Origin: Pseudomonas aegrilactucae
Lineage (GTDB): Bacteria; Pseudomonadota; Gammaproteobacteria; Pseudomonadales; Pseudomonadaceae
Length of the DNA: 64,000 bases
Assembly (NCBI RefSeq): GCF_019168305.1
Contig: NZ_JAHTBI010000056.1
Span: forward strand, 62,001-126,000
Direction of reading: 5' to 3'
Made by a program: the position numbers and the translations under genes. Below are positions 17,550-27,300 of this stretch, piece by piece. The notes under the pieces are model-generated. The model ran no database searches, was not told the origin of the DNA, and worked only from the letters and a program-made list of their open reading frames with translations. The first letter of the stretch is position 1; each line of letters opens with the position of its first letter.

Positions 17550-20054
17550 ATGACGCAAGTCACGGTGAAAGAATTGGCCCAAGAGGTCGCTGCACCGGTA
17601 GAGCGCCTGCTGCAGCAGATGCGTGAGGCAGGTCTGCCGCACACCGACGCCGGTCAGGTAGTGACCGACAGTGAGAAGCAGGCTCTGCTGACTCACTTGA
17701 AAAGCAGCCACAAGGCGAAAGTGGAAGAACCGCGCAAGATCACCTTGCAGCGCAAGACCACCAGCACCCTGCGTGTTGCCGGCAGCAAAAGCATCAGTGT
17801 AGAAGTACGCAAGAAGAAAGTTTTCGTACAGCGCAGCCCGGAAGAGATCCAGGCTGAGCAGAAGCGCGAGCTGGAAGAACGTCGTGCCGCTGAAAACGCA
17901 GCACGCGACAAGTCTGAAGCCGAAGCGCGTAAACGTGCCGAAGAAAACACCAGCCGCCAGCCGGCCAGCACCCCAGCGCCAGCCGCTGCAGCGCCAGCCG
18001 TAACGGCCGCGCCTGCTGCTGCCGAGCCGGTGGCTGCGCCTGCTCCGGGTGTCGAGCGCAAGAAAGCCGAAGACGCACGTCGCAACGACAAGTCGCGTGA
18101 CGACGATCGTCGTGGCGGCGAGCGCCGCAACGAAGCGCCGCGCGTATCGGTCAAGGTCAAGGAAAAGGAAAAGGCGCCCGCTCCACGTGCCGCTCCGCGT
18201 ACCACCGAAGAGGAAAGCGACAGCTTCCGCCGTGGTGGTCGTGGCAAGGGCAAGATGAAGAAGCGCAATGCCCACGGCTTCCAGAGCCCGACCGGTCCGG
18301 TTATCCGCGACGTGGCCATTGGCGAGACCATCACCGTTTCCGAGCTGGCACAACAGATGTCGGTCAAGGCCGCTGAAGTCGTCAAGTTCATGTTCAAGAT
18401 GGGCACTCCGGTGACCATCAACCAGGTGCTCGATCAGGAAACTGCTCAGCTGATCGCCGAAGAGCTGGGCCACAAGGTCACGCTGGTCAGCGACAACGCG
18501 CTGGAAGATTCCCTGGCCGAGTCGCTGAAATTCGAAGGCGAGTCGTTCTCGCGTGCCCCGGTCGTGACCGTAATGGGCCACGTTGACCACGGCAAGACCT
18601 CGCTGCTCGACTACATCCGTCGTGCCAAGGTTGCTGCCGGCGAAGCCGGTGGTATCACCCAGCACATCGGTGCGTACCACGTGGAAACCGACCGCGGCAT
18701 GGTCACCTTCCTCGACACCCCGGGTCACGCCGCGTTTACCGCAATGCGTGCCCGTGGTGCCAAGGCGACCGACATCGTGATCCTGGTGGTCGCGGCGGAC
18801 GACGGCGTGATGCCGCAAACCCGTGAAGCGGTCCAGCACGCCAAGGCTGCTGGTGTTCCACTGGTTGTTGCGGTGAACAAGATCGACAAGCCAGGTGCAG
18901 ACCTGGACCGTATCCGCAACGAGCTGTCTGTCGAAGGCGTTACCTCCGAGGACTGGGGTGGCGACACGCCATTCGTCCAGGTATCGGCCAAGATGGGTAC
19001 CGGTGTCGACGAACTGCTCGAAGCCGTTCTGCTGCAGGCCGAGATCCTCGAACTCAAGGCCACGCCATCGGCGCCTGGTCGTGGTGTCGTGGTCGAGTCG
19101 CGCCTGGACAAGGGCCGTGGCCCGGTGGCTACCGTGCTGGTTCAGGACGGTACCCTGCGTCAAGGCGACATGGTCCTGTGCGGTTCGAACTATGGCCGTG
19201 TACGTGCCATGCTCGACGAGAATGGCAAACCTGTTAAGGAAGCCGGCCCGTCGATCCCGGTCGAGATCCTCGGCCTGGACGGCACCCCGGATGCGGGTGA
19301 CGAACTGAGCGTGGTTGCCGACGAGAAGAAAGCCCGCGAAGTGGCGCTGTTCCGTCAAGGCAAGTTCCGCGAAGTCAAACTGGCACGTGCCCACGCAGGC
19401 AAGCTCGAGAACATCTTCGAGAACATGGGCCAGGAAGAGAAGAAGACCCTCAACATCGTGCTCAAGTCCGATGTACGTGGTTCTCTGGAGGCCCTGCAGG
19501 GCTCCCTGAGCGGTCTGGGCAACGACGAAGTACAGGTTCGCGTGATCGGCGGCGGTGTCGGTGGTATCACCGAGAGCGATGCCAACCTGGCCCTGGCGTC
19601 CAATGCAGTACTGTTCGGCTTCAACGTGCGTGCCGATGCCGGCGCGCGCAAGATCGTCGAGCAGGAAGGTCTGGATATGCGTTACTACAACGTGATCTAC
19701 GACATCATTGAAGACGTCAAGAAAGCCCTGACCGGTATGCTCGGCAGCGATGTTCGCGAGAACATCCTGGGTATCGCCGAAGTGCGTGACGTGTTCCGTT
19801 CGCCCAAGTTCGGCGCCATCGCCGGCTGCATGGTCACCGAGGGTGTGGTTTACCGCAACCGTCCGATCCGCGTACTGCGTGAGGACGTGGTGATCTTCGA
19901 AGGCGAGCTGGAGTCGCTGCGTCGCTTCAAGGACGATGCGTCCGAAGTACGTGCCGGCATGGAGTGCGGTATTGGCGTCAAGAGCTACAACGACGTCAAG
20001 GTCGGCGACAAGATCGAAGTCTTCGAGAAAGTCCAAGTGGCTCGCACGCTCTAA
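17550..20054 (+). CDS. infB: Translation initiation factor IF-2
   Basis: GTPase that brings fMet-tRNA to the 30S P site and promotes subunit joining. 834 residues: an N-terminal IF2-N domain, a long charged and Ala/Pro-rich linker (about 95-250), a second IF2-N segment, and a G domain with G1 GHVDHGKT (343-350), G3 DTPGHAAF and G4 NKID, followed by the barrel and C-terminal fMet-tRNA-binding domains. Internal in-frame starts, as used for shorter IF2 forms in E. coli, cannot be judged here. Confidence 0.97.
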   Translation: MTQVTVKELAQEVAAPVERLLQQMREAGLPHTDAGQVVTDSEKQALLTHLKSSHKAKVEEPRKITLQRKTTSTLRVAGSKSISVEVRKKKVFVQRSPEEIQAEQKRELEERRAAENAARDKSEAEARKRAEENTSRQPASTPAPAAAAPAVTAAPAAAEPVAAPAPGVERKKAEDARRNDKSRDDDRRGGERRNEAPRVSVKVKEKEKAPAPRAAPRTTEEESDSFRRGGRGKGKMKKRNAHGFQSPTGPVIRDVAIGETITVSELAQQMSVKAAEVVKFMFKMGTPVTINQVLDQETAQLIAEELGHKVTLVSDNALEDSLAESLKFEGESFSRAPVVTVMGHVDHGKTSLLDYIRRAKVAAGEAGGITQHIGAYHVETDRGMVTFLDTPGHAAFTAMRARGAKATDIVILVVAADDGVMPQTREAVQHAKAAGVPLVVAVNKIDKPGADLDRIRNELSVEGVTSEDWGGDTPFVQVSAKMGTGVDELLEAVLLQAEILELKATPSAPGRGVVVESRLDKGRGPVATVLVQDGTLRQGDMVLCGSNYGRVRAMLDENGKPVKEAGPSIPVEILGLDGTPDAGDELSVVADEKKAREVALFRQGKFREVKLARAHAGKLENIFENMGQEEKKTLNIVLKSDVRGSLEALQGSLSGLGNDEVQVRVIGGGVGGITESDANLALASNAVLFGFNVRADAGARKIVEQEGLDMRYYNVIYDIIEDVKKALTGMLGSDVRENILGIAEVRDVFRSPKFGAIAGCMVTEGVVYRNRPIRVLREDVVIFEGELESLRRFKDDASEVRAGMECGIGVKSYNDVKVGDKIEVFEKVQVARTL

Positions 20055-20115
20055 GCCGCGAGCTTGGGAACCGCAGGCCGTTCGTCGCAAGGCGACGGTC
20101 GGCGGCTCTGAACGC

Positions 20116-20150
20116 AACGCCCGGTCCGGCTCAAGCCTGGCCGGGCGTTT
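20116..20150 (+). terminator. Hairpin between infB and rbfA
   Basis: AACGCCCGG (20116-20124) pairs perfectly with CCGGGCGTT (20141-20149), with an inner GGCT/AGCC helix. Only three Ts follow, so this is at best a partial terminator or a processing site within the operon. Confidence 0.5.
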
Positions 20151-20176
20151 GCCGCTTTAGTTACAGGTAGCAAAAC

Positions 20177-20578
20177 ATGGCAAAAGAATATAGCCGTACC
20201 CAACGCATTGGCGATCAGATGCAGCGCGAGCTGGCCCAACTGATCCGCCGTGAAGTCAAAGATCCACGTGTCGGCCTGGTGACCATCACCGCCGTCGACG
20301 TCAGCCGCGACGTGGGCCATGCCAAGGTGTTCATCACCGTCATGGGCCAGGACAGCGCGGAAGACATCAAGCAAAGCATCAAGGTGCTCAACAGCGCTGC
20401 CGGTTTCCTGCGCATGCAGCTGGGCAAGGAAATGAAGCTGCGCAGCGTGCCGCAACTGCACTTCCATTACGACGAAAGCGTGACCCGCGGTGCCCACCTG
20501 TCGGCACTGATCGAGCGCGCGGTCGCCGAAGACAGCCAGCATCAGGCCGACGGCACCCCCCTGGACACCAAGGAGTAA
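20177..20578 (+). CDS. rbfA: 30S ribosome-binding factor RbfA
   Basis: Assembly and cold-shock factor acting on the 5' helix of 16S rRNA. The 133-residue single-domain product has the type II KH fold and the typical start YSRTQRIGDQMQRELAQLIRRE, with the family motif LNSAAGFLRMQLGKEMKLRSVP (in part). It lies between infB and truB, three bases before truB. Confidence 0.96.
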   Translation: MAKEYSRTQRIGDQMQRELAQLIRREVKDPRVGLVTITAVDVSRDVGHAKVFITVMGQDSAEDIKQSIKVLNSAAGFLRMQLGKEMKLRSVPQLHFHYDESVTRGAHLSALIERAVAEDSQHQADGTPLDTKE

Positions 20579-20581
20579 GCG

Positions 20582-21499
20582 GTGGCTCAGGTCAAGCGTA
20601 TCCGTCGTAACGTCAGTGGCATCATCCTGCTCGACAAGCCATTGGGGTTCACCTCCAATGCGGCTCTGCAGAAGGTGCGCTGGCTGCTCAATGCCGAGAA
20701 AGCCGGGCACACCGGCAGCCTCGACCCGCTGGCCAGCGGCGTGCTGCCGCTGTGCTTTGGCGAGGCCACCAAGTTTTCGCAGTACCTGCTCGAGTCCGAC
20801 AAGGGTTACGAGACGGTCATGCAACTGGGGCAGACCACCAACACGGGTGATGCCGAAGGCGAGATTCTGCAGACCCGCGAAGTGACCGTTGATCGCAGCG
20901 ACGTTGAAGCGGTATTGCCACAGTTTCGTGGCCCAATCAGCCAGATACCGCCGATGTACTCGGCGCTCAAGCGTGATGGCCAGCCGCTGTACAAGCTGGC
21001 ACGTGCAGGCGAAGTAGTGGAGCGTGAACCGCGTTCTGTTACTATTAACCGTCTGGAGTTGCTCGAGTGCGAAGGCACGCGGGTACGTCTCTCGGTCGGT
21101 TGCAGCAAGGGGACGTATATCCGTACGCTGGTCGAAGACATCGGTGAGCAGCTTGGCTGCGGCGCCTATGTCGCCGAGCTGCGTCGCACCCATGCCGGCC
21201 CGTTCGCGCTGGCCCAGACCGTCACCCTCGAAGAGCTCGAGCAGGTGCATGCCGACGGCGGCAACGAAGCGGTCGACCGCTTCCTGATGCCGTCCGACAG
21301 CGGGTTGCAGGACTGGCCATTGCTGCACTTTTCGGAGCACAGCGCGTTCTACTGGTTGCACGGTCAGCCGGTTCGCGCACCGGATGCCCCGAAGTTCGGC
21401 ATGGTGCGGGTACAGGATCACAATGGCCGCTTCATCGGTATCGGTGAAGTGAGCGAAGACGGGCGCATCGCGCCGCGTCGACTGATTCGGTCAGAATGA
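20582..21499 (+). CDS. truB: tRNA pseudouridine-55 synthase TruB
   Basis: Converts U55 in the T-loop of tRNAs to pseudouridine. 305 residues with the catalytic aspartate D48 in GSLDPLASGVLPL, the family segment KGYETVMQLG and a C-terminal PUA-like domain. GTG start at 20582, three bases after rbfA. Standard operon neighbour of rbfA and rpsO. Confidence 0.97.
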   Translation: MAQVKRIRRNVSGIILLDKPLGFTSNAALQKVRWLLNAEKAGHTGSLDPLASGVLPLCFGEATKFSQYLLESDKGYETVMQLGQTTNTGDAEGEILQTREVTVDRSDVEAVLPQFRGPISQIPPMYSALKRDGQPLYKLARAGEVVEREPRSVTINRLELLECEGTRVRLSVGCSKGTYIRTLVEDIGEQLGCGAYVAELRRTHAGPFALAQTVTLEELEQVHADGGNEAVDRFLMPSDSGLQDWPLLHFSEHSAFYWLHGQPVRAPDAPKFGMVRVQDHNGRFIGIGEVSEDGRIAPRRLIRSE

Positions 21500-21610
21500 T
21501 CGAAACCTTCAGTATCGGGTTTGCGCCCGGTACTGGTGGGCAAGAGGATGGCTGTCAATAGGCACGGTCACGCCTCACTTTTAAATACAGGGATCTGTCC
21601 CTGGCCTATT

Positions 21611-21632
21611 GGAAACCGTTTGTTCGGTTTCC
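21611..21632 (+). promoter_or_regulatory. Hairpin in the rpsO leader
   Basis: GGAAACCG-TTTGTT-CGGTTTCC is a perfect eight-pair stem, 19 bases before the rpsO start and just ahead of its ribosome site. It could be a weak terminator after truB or part of the S15 autoregulatory structure known from E. coli. The sequence does not decide which. Confidence 0.5.
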
Positions 21633-21651
21633 CTTGATTTGGAGAAGCCAG

Positions 21652-21921
21652 ATGGCACTCAGCGTTGAAGAAAAAGCAAAGATCGTTGGTGACTACCAGC
21701 AAGCCGCCGGTGATACCGGTAGCCCGGAAGTGCAGGTTGCACTGCTGACCGCCAACATCAACAAGCTGCAAGGCCACTTCAAGGCCAACGGTAAAGACCA
21801 CCACTCGCGTCGTGGCCTGATCCGTATGGTAAACCAGCGTCGCAAGCTGCTGGATTACCTGAAAGGTAAAGACACCACTCGTTACAGCGCCCTGATCGGT
21901 CGTCTGGGTCTGCGTCGCTAA
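21652..21921 (+). CDS. rpsO: 30S ribosomal protein S15
   Basis: Primary 16S rRNA-binding protein that nucleates the 30S platform. 89 residues, the exact family length, with the conserved GSPEVQVALLTANINKL and the rRNA-contacting RRGLIRMVNQRRKLLDYL segment. ATG at 21652 follows TTTGGAGAAGCC; an in-frame ATG six codons upstream is rejected on length. pnp follows after a structured 250-base spacer. Confidence 0.98.
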   Translation: MALSVEEKAKIVGDYQQAAGDTGSPEVQVALLTANINKLQGHFKANGKDHHSRRGLIRMVNQRRKLLDYLKGKDTTRYSALIGRLGLRR

Positions 21922-21945
21922 TAGCGGCCTGGCCAGTGGTGTGTT

Positions 21946-22001
21946 CGGCGTGTTGCAGTCACCCGCCGGGGGCTTCGGTCTCCGTGCGGGTGAGCACGCC
22001 G
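21946..22001 (+). promoter_or_regulatory. Long stem-loop between rpsO and pnp, likely RNase III/PNPase control site
   Basis: Nested perfect helices: CGGCGTG (21946-21952) with CACGCCG (21995-22001), TCACCCGC (21959-21966) with GCGGGTGA (21986-21993), and CGGGGGC with GTCTCCG capped by a C(TTCG)G tetraloop. About 22 base pairs in all. In E. coli the equivalent spacer hairpin is cut by RNase III and lets PNPase repress its own mRNA. The match here is in position and shape, so the function is inferred. Confidence 0.75.
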
Positions 22002-22012
22002 GGCGTATCTAT

Positions 22013-22113
22013 GAGGTTGGCTGTCTGTCTCGCTCGTGCGGTTTACCGCAAGGGCAGGGCAGGCTCCCAACCTCTAGTTTTATCTGGACTGCCCACAGGG
22101 CCGATTCCCTGTG
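22013..22113 (+). promoter_or_regulatory. Second and third hairpins of the pnp leader
   Basis: GAGGTTGG (22013-22020) pairs with CCAACCTC (22067-22074), enclosing a smaller TGCGG-TTTA-CCGCA hairpin (22037-22050); TAGTTTTA follows. A further CACAGGG-CCGATT-CCCTGTG hairpin spans 22094-22113. With the RNase III-type stem they fill the 250-base gap before pnp, pointing to strong post-transcriptional control. Confidence 0.55.
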
Positions 22114-22171
22114 CTGCCCAAGAATTCGCAAGAACCAGTTCCCCCAGAGCCACTGAAAAAGGTAGGAAACC

Positions 22172-24277
22172 GTGAACCCGGTAATCAAGAAATTCCAATT
22201 CGGTCAATCGACCGTTACCCTCGAGACGGGCCGTATTGCTCGTCAAGCGTCCGGCGCCGTATTGGTCACCGTCGACAACGATGTCACCGTGCTGGTGACC
22301 GTGGTCGGTGCCAAACAGGCCGATCCAGGCAAAGGCTTCTTCCCCCTGTCCGTTCACTATCAGGAAAAGACCTACGCCGCCGGCAAGATCCCTGGTGGTT
22401 TCTTCAAGCGTGAAGGCCGTCCTTCCGAGAAAGAAACCCTGACCTCGCGTCTGATCGACCGCCCGATCCGCCCGCTGTTCCCAGAAGGCTTCATGAACGA
22501 AGTGCAGGTCGTCTGCACCGTCGTTTCCACCAGCAAGAAAACCGATCCGGACATCGCTGCGATGATCGGTACCTCGGCTGCGCTGGCGATCTCCGGCATT
22601 CCATTCGAAGGCCCGATCGGCGCCGCGCGTGTTGCTTTCCACGAAAGCACCGGCTACCTGCTGAACCCGACCTACGAGCAGCTGGCTGCCTCGAGCCTGG
22701 ACATGGTCGTTGCCGGTACCTCCGACGCCGTGCTGATGGTTGAGTCGGAAGCCAAAGAGCTGACCGAAGACCAGATGCTGGGCGCCGTACTGTTCGCCCA
22801 CGACGAGTTCCAGGCGGTGATCCAGGCGGTCAAAGAGCTGGCTGCCGAAGCTGCCAAGCCTACCTGGGACTGGACTGCCAAGGCCGAGAACACCCCGCTG
22901 CTGAGCGCCATCCGTGGCGAATTCGGTGCGGCGGTTTCCGACGCCTACACCATCACCGTCAAGGCCGACCGCTACGCCAAGCTGGGCGAGCTGCGCGAGC
23001 AGGTCATCGCCAAGTTCTCCGGTGAAGAAGGCCAGCCGAGCGCCGCTGAAGTCAAAGAGATCTTCGGCGAGATCGAGTACCGCACCGTTCGCGAAAACAT
23101 CGTCAACGGCAAGCCTCGTATCGACGGCCGCGACACCAAGACCGTACGTCCGCTGAACATCGAGGTCGGTGTACTGCCCAAGACTCACGGTTCGGCCCTG
23201 TTCACCCGTGGCGAAACCCAGGCCCTGGTCGTTGCGACCCTGGGTACTGCCCGTGACGCACAGCTGCTGGACACCCTGGAAGGCGAGCGCAAAGACCCCT
23301 TCATGCTGCACTACAACTTCCCTCCGTTCTCGGTGGGCGAGTGTGGTCGCATGGGCGGCGCTGGTCGCCGTGAAATCGGTCACGGCCGTCTGGCCCGTCG
23401 TTCGGTCCAGGCCATGCTGCCAGCTGCCGACGTGTTCCCTTACACCATCCGTGTAGTGTCGGAAATCACCGAGTCCAACGGTTCGAGCTCGATGGCGTCG
23501 GTCTGCGGTGCCTCCCTGGCCCTGATGGACGCCGGTGTGCCGATGAAGGCGCCCGTTGCCGGTATCGCCATGGGTCTGGTCAAGGAAGGCGAGAAGTTCG
23601 CCATCCTCACCGACATCCTGGGTGACGAAGACCACCTGGGCGACATGGACTTCAAGGTAGCCGGTACTGCCAAGGGTGTTACTGCGCTGCAGATGGACAT
23701 CAAGATCAACGGCATCACCGAAGAGATCATGGAAATCGCCCTGGGCCAGGCCCTGGAAGCGCGCCTGAACATCCTCGGCCAGATGAACCAGATCATTGGC
23801 CAGTCGCGTACCGAGCTGTCGGAAAACGCACCGACCATGATCGCGATGAAAATCGACACCGACAAGATCCGTGACGTCATCGGTAAAGGCGGTGCGACCA
23901 TCCGTGCGATCTGTGAAGAAACCAAGGCTTCGATCGACATCGAAGACGACGGTTCGATCAAGATCTTCGGCGAAACCAAGGATGCCGCAGAAGCTGCCCG
24001 TCAGCGCGTACTGAGCATCACGGCCGAAGCCGAGATCGGCAAGATCTACGTCGGCAAGGTAGAGCGCATCGTCGACTTCGGCGCATTCGTCAACATCCTT
24101 CCTGGCAAGGACGGTCTGGTTCACATCTCGATGCTCAGCGATGCCCGCGTCGAGAAAGTGACCGACATCCTCAAAGAAGGCCAGGAAGTCGAAGTGCTGG
24201 TACTGGACGTGGACAACCGCGGCCGTATCAAGCTGTCGATCAAGGACGTTGCTGCGGCCAAGGCTTCGGGCGTCTGA
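22172..24277 (+). CDS. pnp: Polynucleotide phosphorylase
   Basis: Phosphorolytic 3'-to-5' exoribonuclease and degradosome component. 701 residues: two RNase PH-like domains separated by a helical linker, then a KH domain (about 550-610, with VIGKGGATIRAI) and a C-terminal S1 domain (about 620-690). GTG start at 22172 with AAGGTAGGAAAC upstream. Its leader carries the large hairpins described separately, and a strong terminator follows. Confidence 0.98.
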   Translation: MNPVIKKFQFGQSTVTLETGRIARQASGAVLVTVDNDVTVLVTVVGAKQADPGKGFFPLSVHYQEKTYAAGKIPGGFFKREGRPSEKETLTSRLIDRPIRPLFPEGFMNEVQVVCTVVSTSKKTDPDIAAMIGTSAALAISGIPFEGPIGAARVAFHESTGYLLNPTYEQLAASSLDMVVAGTSDAVLMVESEAKELTEDQMLGAVLFAHDEFQAVIQAVKELAAEAAKPTWDWTAKAENTPLLSAIRGEFGAAVSDAYTITVKADRYAKLGELREQVIAKFSGEEGQPSAAEVKEIFGEIEYRTVRENIVNGKPRIDGRDTKTVRPLNIEVGVLPKTHGSALFTRGETQALVVATLGTARDAQLLDTLEGERKDPFMLHYNFPPFSVGECGRMGGAGRREIGHGRLARRSVQAMLPAADVFPYTIRVVSEITESNGSSSMASVCGASLALMDAGVPMKAPVAGIAMGLVKEGEKFAILTDILGDEDHLGDMDFKVAGTAKGVTALQMDIKINGITEEIMEIALGQALEARLNILGQMNQIIGQSRTELSENAPTMIAMKIDTDKIRDVIGKGGATIRAICEETKASIDIEDDGSIKIFGETKDAAEAARQRVLSITAEAEIGKIYVGKVERIVDFGAFVNILPGKDGLVHISMLSDARVEKVTDILKEGQEVEVLVLDVDNRGRIKLSIKDVAAAKASGV

Positions 24278-24314
24278 TGAGGCAGCGGGGCAGTTGACTG
24301 CCCGGTAGTGCCAA

Positions 24315-24346
24315 TGCCCCGTATCGCAGGATACGGGGCATTTTTT
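24315..24346 (+). terminator. Strong intrinsic terminator after pnp
   Basis: TGCCCCGTAT-CGCAGG-ATACGGGGCA, a perfect ten-pair stem (24315-24340) followed by TTTTTT. It lies four bases beyond the stop of the convergent toxin-like gene, but on that strand the stem is not followed by a T-run. Confidence 0.9.
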
Positions 24347-24350
24347 GCCT

Positions 24351-27300
24351 TCAGCCAGCAGCTGCGAAGCGCCGGCGCCCCAATTTGCTGATGATCAGGG
24401 CCAGCGAGTCGGCGTTGGCCAGGATCAGGTCTGTGCGCACGTGTGGATCGTTGTAGAAGGCGGTGCGTGCGGCTGCCAGCGTATTGGTCTTGCTCAGCCG
24501 GTAGATCGCCGGCAAGGCCGATCCATCCTTGTTCTTGATGTCTCTCCAGGTCTGGGTCGAGGTGTCGAACGTCCGGAACAGGGCCTGGGGGGATGTGTTG
24601 ATTGAAAACCCGTCGCGTTTGTAGCCAAGGATCGTCTGGTAGGCGATACGTCCACCTCGTGTATGCCGGTTGATCTGATCAGGGAAAGGGGCCGCGGCCT
24701 CCACGTAGGCGATGTCTACGGTTCGCAGCACCTGATGGGAAAGCTCATGTATCAGTGTCGCAGCTTGCTGGTGGGCGAGCAGATCGACGGCTGGGGGCGT
24801 TGCGTAAACCGAAACATCCCATGGCAAGGTGAAAAAGCGTTCGGTGAAAAAGATACGTTTGCCTGGATCTTCGCGATAAGTGAAGGCGTACGTATCGCGT
24901 TGGTCCGGCATGTTCATGCCAACCACGATGCGCTTGGAGGTGGCTGTATCCATCGAGGCAGACAACAGTTCGTGAAGAATGCGTTGGGCGTACTCCCGTA
25001 GCAGGCCCACGGTCTGGTCGGAGGGAGGGTGGTCGAACGCAGTTTGCAATACCGTTAGCGTTTCGGGCGGCAGCGGTGCCTGGGGCGATGACGAATTGAG
25101 ATTTTCCAGGCACGTTTCCAGGTAATTTCGGCTCTGGGTGTGGGCACGCAGGAGCATCTGGTACTTGTTCGGGTGGAGCATGGCGATGTCTCTCATACCC
25201 GAGGCCAGTACCGTGTAACGCAGGGAGATGTCTTCGTTCGCAATGGCTGTCTCGAAGCTGCTGTATGCAGCGCCGCCGCCGCGTAGCCCCTCTTGCAGAT
25301 CAACCCGCCACTGATTCTGCGTTCTTTGCAATTTTGGTCCGAGCCTGCCTTCCTTGATAATTTGCCACTGCTGCCCAGGCTTGACCACTTCATAGACGTG
25401 GCCCGCGATCACACCATAGAAACGCTCGGTGGCTGGGGCAAGGTAAAGCCCCAAGGTGGTGTTTTCGACCATGTCCTTGAGTTGCACGTTTTGAGCCTGC
25501 AGGTCGCTCAACTGATTGGGTATCAACGGGGTGAGCAGCACCTCGTCCCAGACCGGGTCCAGTTCCAGGGGAGGGGTGACTGGGGGCGTCTGGTGCTGTG
25601 CCTTCCGGCTCACGCTCGAGCCGCTCGGGCGAGCGGTTGCCAGGCCGCTCAAGGCGGTGACGAATTCCGCAAGCGACTCCCCCCAATTGTGCTGCAGGGC
25701 GGCCTTGCCGGACGCTTGCAACCACTGGACACTCTGTAGTGAGTTGAGCGTCGCTGCCAGCTTGCCAGGCAGGAAAAAGGAGCTCTGTTCAATGGCAAGC
25801 CCCATGACATAGCGCAACACATTCCAGTACTCCTCGGCGGTAGTGACCGTACGTGCCTTGGTCAGCGCCAGCAGAAACGCCACGTTCTCGGTGAACAGGT
25901 AGTCAAGCGCATTGCCTTCAATCTCACTGCGCACCAGTTCGACCGCACCGGGGGTCGTCGCGAAGTCGAACACGTCCGAGGAAGACCAGAACAGGTGGGG
26001 GTGAACAAAGCCCTTGTGGTCGTATCGCGACTGCACGGCTTCGGGTAGCCGGGCCAGAATGTCTTTCTGCAAGTGTGCGTCCGCGAGAATGGTGTTGCGC
26101 AAGGCCGCCTGGTCCGTGAATTCGAGCAGTATGTTCTCGGGCCGGTAGGCGCTGTACAGCACGAGCGGACCGTCCTGCTCGCCCTGCGGCCCGATCACGT
26201 ACATGCCGCGCACAGTATCCGGTACAAACCCTTCTGCGGCCCGCAGTTGCAGTTGAGCGATCGTGATCTTCCTGCCCTCAACAGGCTCTCGCGCCAGGGC
26301 ATCTGGCTTGGCCAGCACATGCGAAAAGTAATACAACGCCGTTGCCGATAATTTTTTCTCGAGAAAGTGCTGGTAGGCCTCCTCCATCAGGTAGGCGGTG
26401 GATGTCTGTGTGTAGCGATGATGGCGTGTGAGGTAATCCGGATCCTGTGGGGAGAGTTTTTTCTGCAACAGGGCCCGGAATGCACTGGCCACATCGAGGC
26501 GATCGACCATGTTACGGATGGTTTCTGCATTCAGCTCCTGAGCAGGCAGGCCGGGCCGCATGGCGCTGACCTTGACGCTGGTGGCAGTCCCCGTCAGTTG
26601 GCTATGGGTCAGGGCATACTCGGTCAGGGTTTTGCTTGTGGTGAACACGTCCGAGGACATCGGCGAGGGCGTCTGGCCGGGCAGTACCAGGTTGGGTGTG
26701 AAGTGAGTAAAGGTGACGATAATCAGGTTGGGGTCGCCCGGTGCGCTCGGATAGTCCTGGGCGAGGCCTGCCCGGAGCTGCTGATCGGCGAAGCTGTTGA
26801 GCGTCGGAATCGAGAACAGGTAGTTGAACTTGGGGTTGCTGACGCGAGCGCTGGCTTGCACCAGTTGTGCATAGTTTTTCATTTGCAGCGGCGTCGCATG
26901 GCGCAGCCATGACGGCAACAGACTTTGAAAATACTGGCACTCGATACTGTCGCGCACCCGTTTCAAGGCACCTTCGAACGGGTGCCTGGCAGCCTGGTTA
27001 TCGATAACACGTTGCAGCAGCGAACTGGTGAACCTGCTACGCAGGCTGTAGCTCAAGTAGTAGCGACGGGTCGAGCTGCGAAAGCTGGCAGCGCTGTGAG
27101 CAAGAAACCCGAACAGGTCGCTCTGCTCGATCAAGCGCACGTCAGGCTGGCTTGCCCCAGGCCACTGCGCCGGGGTGTGCCAGTGGCTCAGGTCTTCGCA
27201 GTTTACCAGTCCCAGCCACTGCTGGAGTTTCTCCGGCTCGTCGAAGGCGCTACCCATCTGCGAGCGCAATGCTGCCTGGTTGCTGAATTGGCTCAGTGGC

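Noticed and set aside
17202..20117. 971-codon minus-strand frame opposite nusA/infB
   Set aside because: Shadow of infB; low-complexity translated sequence without motifs.
22043..24124. 693-codon minus-strand frame opposite pnp
   Set aside because: Shadow of pnp; covers the structured pnp leader as well.
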